DNA of 11,299 bases from an uncultured Enterobacter sp. (lineage in GTDB: Bacteria > Pseudomonadota > Gammaproteobacteria > Enterobacterales > Enterobacteriaceae): assembly GCA_946477805.1 (NCBI GenBank), contig CAMKZP010000066.1, positions 1 to 11,299 on the forward strand. Reading direction: 5' to 3'. A program made the translations under genes and the position numbers. Below are positions 5,327 to 11,299 of this stretch, in pieces (positions within the stretch are counted from its first letter, which is position 1; each line of letters starts with the position of its first letter). The notes under the pieces are model-generated. The model saw nothing but the letters and a program-made list of their open reading frames with translations, was not told where the DNA came from and did not search any database.

Positions 5327-5998
5327 ATGCTGACGGTCCACCATTTAAACCAGTCGCGCTCACACCGCGTGATTTGGGCCCTGGAAGAGCTTTCCGTCCC
5401 CTACGAGATCGTTCGCTACCAGCGCGAAAAAACCATGCTGGCTCCTGAATCCCTCAAGCGGATCCATCCTCTGGGTAAATCACCGGTCATTGAAGACAAC
5501 GGGCTGATCCTCGCGGAGTCTGGGGCTATTCTGGAATACCTCCAGGAAACCTATGACGCTGAGTCCCGGCTCAAGCCGCTGGATCCTGCCCATAAGGTCC
5601 AGTACCGCTTCTGGCTGCACTACGCCGAAGGTTCGCTGATGCCGCTGCTGCTCATGAAGCTGGTCTTTAGCAGCCTGGGTAAGCCGCCCGTGCCGTTTGG
5701 CATGAGAACGCTGGGAAAAGCGCTGGGGCAGGGGGTGCAAAAAGCCTATCTCAACCGCCAGCTGGAAACGCACGCGCGCTTTATTGAGTCCCACCTTGCT
5801 CAGAACAGCTGGTTTGCCGGTGAGGCGCTCAGCATGGCCGATATTCAGATGAGCTTCCCGGTGTTTGCGCTGCTGGCGCGCGGCGGCATAGAAGACCTGC
5901 CGCATACCCGGGCGTGGAAGGACAAGGTCGAGGCGCGTCCCGGCTGGCAGAGAACGCTTGAGCAGGGTGGCCCGCTCAGCATTCCGGGCGAAGGGTGA
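5327..5998 (+). CDS. Glutathione S-transferase, GTT1-like
   Basis: This 223-residue predicted cytosolic enzyme would conjugate or exchange glutathione on electrophilic or oxidised substrates. The N-terminal thioredoxin-like domain (about 1-78) carries the NQSRSHR motif with Ser10/Arg11 at the catalytic position, the cis-proline at Pro53 (GKSPVI) and the glutathione gamma-glutamyl contact Glu64-Ser65 (AESGAI). The all-helical C-terminal domain (about 88-212) contains the folding motif LSMADIQMSFP at 168-178. AGGAG precedes the ATG by 5-9 bases. A GST gene is known at this place next to soxR and SraL in Salmonella (STM4267), so this is a shared enterobacterial arrangement that E. coli K-12 lacks. 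The substrate is unknown. A link to the Sox stress response is suggested only by position, and no soxbox was recognised upstream. Confidence 0.9.
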   Translation: MLTVHHLNQSRSHRVIWALEELSVPYEIVRYQREKTMLAPESLKRIHPLGKSPVIEDNGLILAESGAILEYLQETYDAESRLKPLDPAHKVQYRFWLHYAEGSLMPLLLMKLVFSSLGKPPVPFGMRTLGKALGQGVQKAYLNRQLETHARFIESHLAQNSWFAGEALSMADIQMSFPVFALLARGGIEDLPHTRAWKDKVEARPGWQRTLEQGGPLSIPGEG

Positions 5999-6020
5999 AA
6001 TGTTACTAAATTGCGCAGGA

Positions 6021-6036
6021 ACGATAACGTTTGCGC
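6021..6036. promoter_or_regulatory. PurR-like operator upstream of ghxP
   Basis: ACGATAACGTTTGCGC agrees with the palindromic PurR consensus ACGCAAACGTTTGCGT at 13 of 16 positions. It is about 75 bp upstream of the best ghxP -35. PurR represses purine synthesis and uptake genes when hypoxanthine or guanine is available, so control of a purine-base transporter makes sense. Confidence 0.45.
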
Positions 6037-6096
6037 ATCCTCTGCTTATTTCTTCATCGCCGCGAGGGGATTTTAGCGGAAAATGCGAAAGTTCAG

Positions 6097-6126
6097 TTGA
6101 AAAGGGCGGGTATTAGGCTAGATAAT
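6097..6126 (+). promoter_or_regulatory. ghxP promoter
   Basis: TTGAAA (6097-6102) and GATAAT (6121-6126), each five of six consensus bases, are 18 bp apart. Transcription would start near 6133, inside a CGTTTGC motif (6127-6133), leaving a leader of about 160 nt. Confidence 0.6.
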
Positions 6127-6252
6127 CGTTTGCCTTAATTTGACCACCCGTTTTGTTAGCGCGGAGCTAAACGTTTGCTTTTTTTGTGACGCCCCTTTCG
6201 TCGCAAACGCAGCACAAGGATTTGACGTTTTGCTGGCAGTGGAGTCTCCACC
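6127..6252 (+). promoter_or_regulatory. Structured leader with repeated CGTTTGC/GCAAACG motifs
   Basis: CGTTTGC occurs at 6127-6133 and 6172-6178, its complement GCAAACG at 6203-6209, and a near copy CGTTTTGC at 6226-6233. GCAAACG could pair with the upstream copy, extended by GACG/CGTC (6188-6191 with 6199-6202). It could instead pair with the downstream copy using a single bulge. A further hairpin GTGGA-GTC-TCCAC lies at 6239-6251. The DNA may be a cluster of PurR half-sites, the RNA may be a switch, or both. No known riboswitch core was recognised. Confidence 0.35.
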
Positions 6253-6293
6253 ACGCTTACGGACTTTCTAAAAATTCTCAGGGGATGTTTTCT

Positions 6294-7643
6294 ATGTCTA
6301 CGCCATCTGCGCGTACCGGCGGTTCACTTGACGCCATGTTTAAAATTTCTGCTCGCGGCAGCACCGTGCGTCAGGAAGTTGTTGCCGGTCTGACAACGTT
6401 TCTGGCGATGGTTTACTCCGTCATTGTGGTGCCGGGTATGCTGGGCAAAGCGGGCTTCCCGCCTGCCGCTGTCTTTGTAGCCACCTGCCTGGTGGCCGGC
6501 GTGGGCTCCATCGTGATGGGCCTGTGGGCCAACCTGCCGCTGGCGATCGGCTGCGCCATCTCTCTGACCGCGTTTACCGCGTTCAGCCTGGTTCTGGGCC
6601 AACAGATCAGCGTGCCGGTTGCGCTGGGCGCCGTGTTCCTGATGGGCGTGCTGTTTACCGTGATTTCTGCGACCGGCATCCGTAGCTGGATTTTGCGCAA
6701 CCTGCCGCAGGGCGTGGCGCACGGTACGGGCATTGGTATCGGTCTGTTCCTGCTGCTGATTGCCGCGAACGGCGTCGGCCTGGTGGTGAAAAACCCGCTG
6801 GACGGCCTCCCCGTTGCCCTGGGGCACTTCGCGAGCTTCCCGGTGATCATGTCCTTGATTGGCCTGGCGGTGATCATCGGTCTGGAAAAACTCAAGGTGC
6901 CGGGCGGTATTCTGCTGACCATTATCGGTGTCTCCATCGTCGGCCTGATCTTCGACCCGAGCGTACACTTCTCCGGTATTTTCGCCATGCCGTCGCTGAG
7001 CGACGAGCAGGGCAATTCGCTGATCGGTAGCCTGGACATTATGGGCGCGCTGAACCCGATTATTCTGCCAAGCGTGCTGGCGCTGGTGATGACCGCCGTG
7101 TTTGATGCCACCGGCACTATCCGCGCGGTCGCCGGCCAGGCGAACCTGCTGGATAAAGACGGCCAGATTATCGACGGCGGCAAAGCGCTGACCACCGACT
7201 CCCTGAGCAGCGTTTTCTCTGGCCTGGTGGGCGCAGCGCCTGCGGCGGTGTACATCGAATCCGCAGCGGGCACGGCGGCAGGCGGTAAAACAGGCCTGAC
7301 GGCGATCACCGTCGGCGTGCTGTTCCTGCTGATCCTGTTCCTCTCTCCGCTCTCCTATCTGGTTCCGGCCTACGCAACCGCGCCAGCGCTGATGTACGTT
7401 GGCCTGCTGATGCTGAGCAACGTGGCAAAAATCGATTTCGCGGACTTCGTGGATGCGATGTCCGGCCTGATCACCGCGGTATTTATCGTGCTGACCTGTA
7501 ACATCGTGACCGGCATCATGATTGGCTTCGCGTCGCTGGTGATTGGCCGTCTGGTCTCCGGTGAGTGGCGCAAGCTGAACATCGGTACCGTCGTAATCGC
7601 TATCGCGCTGGTGGCGTTCTACGCGGGCGGCTGGGCAATCTGA
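6294..7643 (+). CDS. ghxP: Guanine/hypoxanthine permease GhxP (YjcD)
   Basis: This inner-membrane, proton-coupled importer of guanine and hypoxanthine belongs to the NCS2 family, AzgA-like branch. From this start it has 449 residues, as in E. coli GhxP, and begins with the same MSTPSARTGGSLDA. It is hydrophobic throughout with about 12-14 membrane segments. The two family signature regions are visible: FDATGTIRAVAG at about 270-281 and ESAAGTAAGGKTG at about 322-334. The frame is open upstream to an ATG at 6186, but the ATG at 6294 has AGGGGA before it and matches the E. coli N-terminus. The gene has its own promoter and long leader with PurR-like sites, and ends at a T-tailed hairpin. Its neighbour yjcE is in the same order in E. 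coli, though each seems to be a separate unit. Confidence 0.97.
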   Translation: MSTPSARTGGSLDAMFKISARGSTVRQEVVAGLTTFLAMVYSVIVVPGMLGKAGFPPAAVFVATCLVAGVGSIVMGLWANLPLAIGCAISLTAFTAFSLVLGQQISVPVALGAVFLMGVLFTVISATGIRSWILRNLPQGVAHGTGIGIGLFLLLIAANGVGLVVKNPLDGLPVALGHFASFPVIMSLIGLAVIIGLEKLKVPGGILLTIIGVSIVGLIFDPSVHFSGIFAMPSLSDEQGNSLIGSLDIMGALNPIILPSVLALVMTAVFDATGTIRAVAGQANLLDKDGQIIDGGKALTTDSLSSVFSGLVGAAPAAVYIESAAGTAAGGKTGLTAITVGVLFLLILFLSPLSYLVPAYATAPALMYVGLLMLSNVAKIDFADFVDAMSGLITAVFIVLTCNIVTGIMIGFASLVIGRLVSGEWRKLNIGTVVIAIALVAFYAGGWAI

Positions 7644-7659
7644 GTTGTCCATTTATGCG

Positions 7660-7690
7660 AAAACGGGTGGCTCAGGGCGCCCGTTTTTAT
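7660..7690 (+). terminator. Intrinsic terminator of ghxP
   Basis: AAAACGGG (7660-7667) pairs with CCCGTTTT (7680-7687), enclosing a GC-rich loop, and is followed by T and A-T-rich sequence (TTTTTATTTT). Confidence 0.85.
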
Positions 7691-7734
7691 TTTCAGGACT
7701 CATCCCGTTGCCTTTTGCGTTACTCTGGAGAAGA

Positions 7735-7757
7735 TAGAATAAAAGGCACGACGCCTT
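7735..7757 (+). promoter_or_regulatory. Candidate yjcE -10 and short leader hairpin
   Basis: TAGAAT (7735-7740) is a plausible -10 with no good -35. Just downstream, AAGGC (7743-7747) and GCCTT (7753-7757) could form a 5-bp hairpin at the start of the transcript. Weak evidence. Confidence 0.25.
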
Positions 7758-7795
7758 AGGTTTGGCTTTTAAGCAACACAGCAAACAGGGAACGC

Positions 7796-9442
7796 ATGGA
7801 AATCTTCTTCACAATACTCATCATGACCCTTGTGGTCTCGCTATCCGGGGTAGTCACACGCGTACTGCCCTTCCAACTGCCTTTACCGCTTATGCAAATT
7901 GCCATCGGCGCGCTGCTGGCGTGGCCGACGTTTGGCCTGCACGTAGAGTTCGACCCGGAGCTGTTCCTCGTGCTGTTTATCCCACCGCTGCTGTTTGCCG
8001 ACGGCTGGAAAACCCCGACGCGTGAGTTTCTGGAACACGGGCGGGAGATCTTCGGCCTGGCGCTGGCGCTGGTGGTCGTGACCGTGGTCGGGATTGGCTT
8101 CCTGATCTACTGGACGGTGCCGGGCATTCCGCTCATTCCTGCCTTTGCGCTGGCGGCCGTGCTGTCGCCAACCGATGCCGTGGCGCTCTCCGGCATAGTG
8201 GGTGAAGGCCGAATTCCGAAGAAAATCATGGGCATTTTGCAGGGCGAGGCGCTGATGAATGACGCCTCTGGCCTGGTCGCCCTGAAGTTTGCCGTGGCGG
8301 TCGCCATGGGCACAATGGTCTTTACCGTGGGCGGCGCGACCGTTGAATTCTTCAAAGTCGCGATTGGCGGTATTCTGGCGGGCTTTGTGGTGAGCTGGCT
8401 GTACGGCCGCTCGCTGGGCTTCCTCAGCCGCTGGGGCGGGGATGAACCGGCCACCCAAATTGTTCTGCTGTTCCTGCTGCCGTTTGCCTCTTACCTGATT
8501 GCTGAACATATCGGCGTATCGGGCATTCTGGCGGCGGTGGCGGCGGGGATGACCATCACCCGCGCGGGCGTCATGCGCCGTGCGCCGCTGGCGATGCGCC
8601 TGCGTGCCAACAGCACCTGGGCGATGCTCGAATTCGTGTTTAACGGCATGGTATTCCTGCTGCTGGGCCTGCAGCTGCCGGGTATTCTGGAGTCCTCCCT
8701 GGTGGCGGCAGAAGCTGACCCGAACGTGGAAACCTGGATGCTGTTCACCGACATCGTGCTGATTTACGTGGCGCTGATGCTGGTGCGCTTCGGCTGGCTG
8801 TGGACGATGAAAAAATTCAGCGTGCGCTTCCTGACCAAAAAGCCGATGGAGTTCGGTTCATGGACCACGCGCGAGCTGCTGATTGCCTCTTTTGCAGGCG
8901 TGCGCGGGGCAATCACCCTTGCCGGTGTGCTCTCCATTCCGCTGCTGCTGCCTACCGGGGATGTCTTCCCGGCGCGTTACGAGCTGGTATTCATCGCCAC
9001 GGGCGTGATTCTGTTCTCGCTGTTCGTGGGCGTGGTGATGCTGCCGATTTTGCTCCAGCACATTGAGGTGGGTGACCACACCCAGCAGCACAAAGAGGAG
9101 CGGATTGCCCGCGCCGCGACCGCCGAAGTGGCGATTGTGGCTATCCAGAAAATGGAGGAGCGCCTTGCCGCGGACGCCGAAGAGAACATCGACAATCAGC
9201 TGCTGACGGAAGTCAGTTCCCGCGTGATTGGTAATCTGCGTCGTCGTGCCGACGGGCGCAATGACGCGGAAAGCTCGATGCAGGCGGAGAATCTGGAACG
9301 CCGGTTCCGACTGGCGGCCCTGCGCTCCGAGCGCGCTGAACTGTATCATCTGCGCGCCACGCGCCAGATCAGCAATGAGACGCTGCAAAAGCTGCTGCAC
9401 GATCTCGATCTGCTGGAAGCGCTGTTGATAGAGAATCCGTAG
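7796..9442 (+). CDS. yjcE: Putative Na+/H+ antiporter YjcE (CPA1 family)
   Basis: This 548-residue inner-membrane protein is nearly the same length and sequence as E. coli YjcE (549). CPA1 antiporters exchange cytoplasmic Na+ or K+ for protons. About 12 membrane segments fill residues 1-422. Conserved family motifs include SPTDAVALSG (124-133), the ion-binding Asn155-Asp156 in EALMNDASGL, and FAGVRGAITLAG (366-377) with its conserved arginine. A charged cytoplasmic tail (about 425-548) is probably helical or coiled-coil (QKMEERLAADAEENI, ENLERRFRLAALRSER). The ATG at 7796 has CAGGGA about 6 bases upstream and gives the E. coli N-terminus. The physiological substrate of YjcE is not well established. 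The stop lies 23 bp from the end of the convergent LysR gene, within a palindromic repeat zone. Confidence 0.95.
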   Translation: MEIFFTILIMTLVVSLSGVVTRVLPFQLPLPLMQIAIGALLAWPTFGLHVEFDPELFLVLFIPPLLFADGWKTPTREFLEHGREIFGLALALVVVTVVGIGFLIYWTVPGIPLIPAFALAAVLSPTDAVALSGIVGEGRIPKKIMGILQGEALMNDASGLVALKFAVAVAMGTMVFTVGGATVEFFKVAIGGILAGFVVSWLYGRSLGFLSRWGGDEPATQIVLLFLLPFASYLIAEHIGVSGILAAVAAGMTITRAGVMRRAPLAMRLRANSTWAMLEFVFNGMVFLLLGLQLPGILESSLVAAEADPNVETWMLFTDIVLIYVALMLVRFGWLWTMKKFSVRFLTKKPMEFGSWTTRELLIASFAGVRGAITLAGVLSIPLLLPTGDVFPARYELVFIATGVILFSLFVGVVMLPILLQHIEVGDHTQQHKEERIARAATAEVAIVAIQKMEERLAADAEENIDNQLLTEVSSRVIGNLRRRADGRNDAESSMQAENLERRFRLAALRSERAELYHLRATRQISNETLQKLLHDLDLLEALLIENP

Positions 9443-9447
9443 CGCTT

Positions 9448-9530
9448 AACCCCTCACCCTGGCCCTCACCCCATAGGGGAGAGGGGACCGATCGAGCCCC
9501 TATGGGGTGAGGGGACCCAAAACCCCTCAC
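9448..9530. repeat. GC-rich REP/BIME-like palindromic element
   Basis: Two perfect 17-bp arms, CCCTCACCCCATAGGGG (9463-9479) and CCCCTATGGGGTGAGGG (9497-9513), flank a 17-nt loop. A second, overlapping hairpin pairs GTGAGGGG (9507-9514) with CCCCTCAC (9523-9530). AACCCCTCAC occurs as a direct repeat at both ends (9448-9457 and 9521-9530). The element sits between the convergent yjcE and LysR genes and may act as a transcription barrier, although it lacks a T-run. That it is dispersed in the genome is an inference from its resemblance to common enterobacterial intergenic palindromes. Confidence 0.8.
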
Positions 9531-10389
9531 AGCACTCCAGCCACGCCTGCGCGCTGTGCGACAGATAGACCCCTTCACGCCAGATCATCCCCAGCTGCCA
9601 GTGCAAATCGCTCTCCAGCGGGATCCAGCGCAGGGTGTTTTTATCCAGACGCTCGCAGATGGGCTGCGGCAGAATGGCAATCCCCACGCCCGCCTGCACC
9701 ATCGCCGCCAGGAAATCCCATTGCCCGCTGCGCACCGCGATGCGCGGCTTCACGCTGTGCTGATGAAACAGCGCCATCAGCTGACGGCTGAGGGCGAAAT
9801 CTTCGTTGTAAATCAGCAGAGGATGCTCGCCAAGCCGCTCGGGCTGCACGGCGTCCACCTTTAGCCACTCGCCGGAGCGGGGAACCAGCACGCACAGCGG
9901 ATGGCTAAACAGCGGCAGCGTCGCCAGCCCGCTCTCTTCCTCTACGGGAAGCGCCGTCATGGCGACATCCAGCTCGCCGTTGATGACCGCCTGCTGAACG
10001 GTTAAGCCGCCAAATTCGGATATTTTCAGCTCGACGCCGGGATAGCGCTGGCGAAACAGGCTAATGGGCCCGGCCATCATCATCCCGACCATCGGTGGAA
10101 TGCCGAGGCGCAGCACGCCTTTCGTCAGATGGTTGATGTCGCCAAGCTCGGCCTCCAGCTGGCGGAACTCCGCCAGGATCGCCAGCCCGCGTTCAAACAC
10201 CACGCGCCCGGTATCGGTCAGCAGCAATTTACGCCCGTCGCGGATAAGCAGGGTGCAGTTCAGTTCATCTTCAAGGTTTTTCAGCATCTTGCTGATGGTG
10301 GGCTGGGTAACGAACAACTTCTCCGCTGCGCGGGTAAAACTTTGCTGACGAACCACTTCGACAAAATAGCGCAGCGTTCTTATGTCCAT
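9466..10389 (-). CDS. LysR-family transcriptional regulator (CidR-like) next to cidAB
   Basis: This 307-residue protein has an N-terminal winged helix-turn-helix (about 1-60: LRYFVEVVRQQSFTRAAEKLFVTQPTISKMLKNLE), a linker helix and a periplasmic-binding-protein-like effector domain (about 90-290) with a typical VQAGVGIAILP segment. It is divergent from cidA with 101 bp between the two start codons, the usual layout of a LysR regulator and its target. In Gram-positive bacteria CidR controls cidABC in response to acetate or pyruvate; the ligand here is unknown. GAGGA lies 7 bp before the ATG. The last 15 residues (293-307) and the stop codon are encoded entirely within the palindromic repeat at 9463-9513, so the true family C-terminus probably ends near residue 290. 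Function is not expected to be lost, because the tail lies beyond the effector domain. Confidence 0.92.
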   Translation of the reverse strand: MDIRTLRYFVEVVRQQSFTRAAEKLFVTQPTISKMLKNLEDELNCTLLIRDGRKLLLTDTGRVVFERGLAILAEFRQLEAELGDINHLTKGVLRLGIPPMVGMMMAGPISLFRQRYPGVELKISEFGGLTVQQAVINGELDVAMTALPVEEESGLATLPLFSHPLCVLVPRSGEWLKVDAVQPERLGEHPLLIYNEDFALSRQLMALFHQHSVKPRIAVRSGQWDFLAAMVQAGVGIAILPQPICERLDKNTLRWIPLESDLHWQLGMIWREGVYLSHSAQAWLECCEGFWVPSPHRGSIGPLSPMG

Positions 10390-10403
10390 GATTATTCCTC
10401 GGA

Positions 10404-10409
10404 ACTATA
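10404..10409 (-). promoter_or_regulatory. Candidate -10 of the LysR regulator gene
   Basis: TATAGT on the minus strand, 14 bp before the ATG, implies a very short leader. The -35 region is weak. It lies next to the imperfect palindrome at 10416-10430. Confidence 0.35.
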
Positions 10410-10415
10410 CCTTCG

Positions 10416-10430
10416 ATGATTTTAATTCAT
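10416..10430. promoter_or_regulatory. Candidate LysR-type operator (T-N11-A)
   Basis: ATGATTTTAATTCAT is an imperfect 15-bp palindrome containing the T-N11-A pattern (T at 10417, A at 10429) with TGA/TCA half-sites, typical of LysR binding sites. It lies between the divergent -10 elements and abuts the cidA -35 region, where an activator would be expected. Confidence 0.45.
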
Positions 10431-10459
10431 TTCAGCCCGCTCCGTGCGTTCTCTATACT
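10431..10459 (+). promoter_or_regulatory. Candidate cidA promoter
   Basis: TTCAGC (10431-10436), a 17-bp spacer and TATACT (10454-10459). The strong -10 with a weak -35 suits a promoter that needs an activator. The leader would be about 25 nt. Confidence 0.5.
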
Positions 10460-10490
10460 GGCGCCTCGTCTCATTATGAGGAAAACCCCC

Positions 10491-10901
10491 ATGGCCACGG
10501 CGTTAAGCCGCGTTACGCCTGCCGTTGTGCAACGACTCCAGGTACCGGTTCAGGTACTGCTTTACGCGGGACTGTTTGTTTTCGCCGAATATCTGGTCAG
10601 CTGGCTGAGCCTGCCGCTGCCTGCCAATCTGGTAGGGATGGTGCTGATGCTGGCGCTTATTCTCTGCCGCGTGATCCCCCTTAACTGGGTGCGCGCCGGC
10701 GCGCGCTGGCTGCTGGCGGAGATGCTCCTGTTCTTTGTGCCCGCCGTGGTGGCGGTTGTGAATTACGCCCAGCTGCTGATGGTCGACGGCTGGCGCATCT
10801 TTGCCGTTATTGCCCTGAGCACCCTGATGGTGCTGGGAACGACCGCCTGGGTGGTGGATAAAGTGTACCGCTTTGAAATCAGCAGGCAGAAGCATGACTA
10901 A
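10491..10901 (+). CDS. cidA: CidA/LrgA family membrane protein
   Basis: This 136-residue inner-membrane protein has four hydrophobic segments (about 19-38, 44-62, 73-92 and 101-121) and the family motifs LPLPANLVGM (41-50) and FFVPAVVAVVNY (81-92). CidA/LrgA proteins were first described as holin-like modulators of murein hydrolase activity and cell death in Staphylococcus. Related Bacillus pairs transport pyruvate, so a transport or overflow-metabolism role is also possible. I chose ATG 10491 because GAGGAA lies about 8 bases upstream and the length suits the family. In-frame starts at 10476 and 10416 lack a convincing ribosome binding site, and the frame upstream of 10476 runs through the promoter. 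The stop codon overlaps the cidB start by 8 bp, so the two are translationally coupled. Confidence 0.9.
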   Translation: MATALSRVTPAVVQRLQVPVQVLLYAGLFVFAEYLVSWLSLPLPANLVGMVLMLALILCRVIPLNWVRAGARWLLAEMLLFFVPAVVAVVNYAQLLMVDGWRIFAVIALSTLMVLGTTAWVVDKVYRFEISRQKHD

Positions 10902-11299
10902 CTTTCAGATTAGCGTGCTGTGCCTGGCGGCCACGCTGATTATCTATTTTGCCAACAAGCGCCTGTACCGTCGCTTTCACGCCCTGCCGCTGATGCCGCT
11001 GGTGTTCACTCCGCTCCTGCTGGTGCTGATGCTGATTTTTGGGCATATCTCCTGGCAGAACTACATTGGGGAATCCCACTGGCTGCTGTGGCTGCTCGGC
11101 CCGGCGACCATCGCTTTTGCCGTGCCGGTTTACGATAACCTCGCCATTATCAAACGCCACTGGATGTCGCTCAGCGCGGGCGTCATTACCGCGACGGTGG
11201 TGGCGGTGTGCAGCTCCGTCTGGCTGGCGCGGCTGTTTACCCTGTCCGACGAAATCCAGCGCAGCCTGGCCGTGCGCTCGGTCACCACGCCGTTTGCGC
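10894..11299 (+). CDS. cidB: CidB/LrgB family membrane protein (3' partial)
   Basis: An ATG at 10894, inside the end of cidA, opens a frame that runs to the end of the window (135 codons, no stop), so about the first 60 percent of the protein is present. It begins MTNFQISVLCLAATLIIYFANKR by codon reading, here given in part, and is strongly hydrophobic. LLGPATIAFAVPVY and RSVTTPFA are hallmark motifs of the LrgB family. CidB is the partner of CidA, and the pair is thought to work together in the inner membrane in autolysis control or in transport of a small carboxylate. The gene overlaps cidA by 8 bp, so it should be in one operon. The remainder lies beyond the right edge. Confidence 0.92.
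   Translation, partial: MTNFQISVLCLAATLIIYFANKRLYRRFHALPLMPLVFTPLLLVLMLIFGHISWQNYIGESHWLLWLLGPATIAFAVPVYDNLAIIKRHWMSLSAGVITATVVAVCSSVWLARLFTLSDEIQRSLAVRSVTTPFA

Noticed and set aside
6186..6293. A 36-residue N-terminal extension of GhxP from the ATG at 6186
   Set aside because: The stretch is part of the predicted leader, lacks a ribosome binding site and does not resemble the GhxP N-terminus. ATG 6294 has AGGGGA upstream and gives exactly the E. coli length.
6324..7652. A 442-codon open frame on the minus strand opposite ghxP
   Set aside because: It is an artefact of codon bias in the GC-rich ghxP gene: its translation is a low-complexity mixture rich in Gln, His, Arg and Asp with no domain. 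ghxP itself is certain.
9369..9578. A minus-strand open frame through the palindromic repeat and the end of yjcE
   Set aside because: It overlaps the conserved ends of both yjcE and the LysR gene in another frame, has no ribosome binding site and encodes a repeat-derived low-complexity peptide.

Overview
The window looks like the start of an assembled contig from a member of the Enterobacteriaceae. Gene content and residue-level matches to E. coli products (YjcB, PdeC/YjcC, SoxS, SoxR, GhxP/YjcD, YjcE) fit an Enterobacter-like genome, but the genus is inferred. The first 25 bases are not genomic: they match the tail of the Nextera read-1 transposase adapter, including the full 19-bp Tn5 mosaic end. 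They run straight into the last codons of ssb.

Layout, left to right. (1) The 3' tail of ssb, a bidirectional terminator and yjcB on the minus strand. (2) An AT-rich intergenic stretch of about 440 bp with a textbook CRP palindrome. (3) A GAF-like/PAS/GGDEF diguanylate cyclase, which from memory is absent between yjcB and pdeC in E. coli K-12 and looks like an accessory gene. (4) pdeC, a CSS-type EAL phosphodiesterase, converging on soxS with a 5-bp gap. (5) The divergent soxS/soxR oxidative-stress switch with an intact SoxR operator. (6) The SraL (RyjA) small RNA on the minus strand, sharing its terminator with soxR. (7) A GTT1-like glutathione S-transferase. (8) ghxP, a guanine/hypoxanthine transporter, with a long structured leader and several PurR-like half-sites. 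(9) yjcE, a CPA1 Na+/H+ antiporter. (10) A GC-rich palindromic repeat that supplies the last residues of a LysR-family regulator. (11) That regulator, divergent from a cidA-cidB pair; cidB is cut by the right edge of the window.

How the genes work together. SoxR senses redox-active compounds through a [2Fe-2S] cluster and switches on soxS. The neighbouring GST could fit a stress role. The adjacent cyclase and phosphodiesterase make and break c-di-GMP and may form a local signalling pair, with the PdeC periplasmic cysteines offering a redox input. The LysR gene probably controls cidAB.

Most of the window is a conserved chromosomal backbone. I found no CRISPR array, toxin-antitoxin pair, phage or transposase gene, and nothing that I can defend as a wholly undescribed system. 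The best leads are the inserted cyclase beside pdeC/soxRS, the ghxP leader with mutually exclusive pairings, and the palindrome that rewrites the LysR C-terminus.
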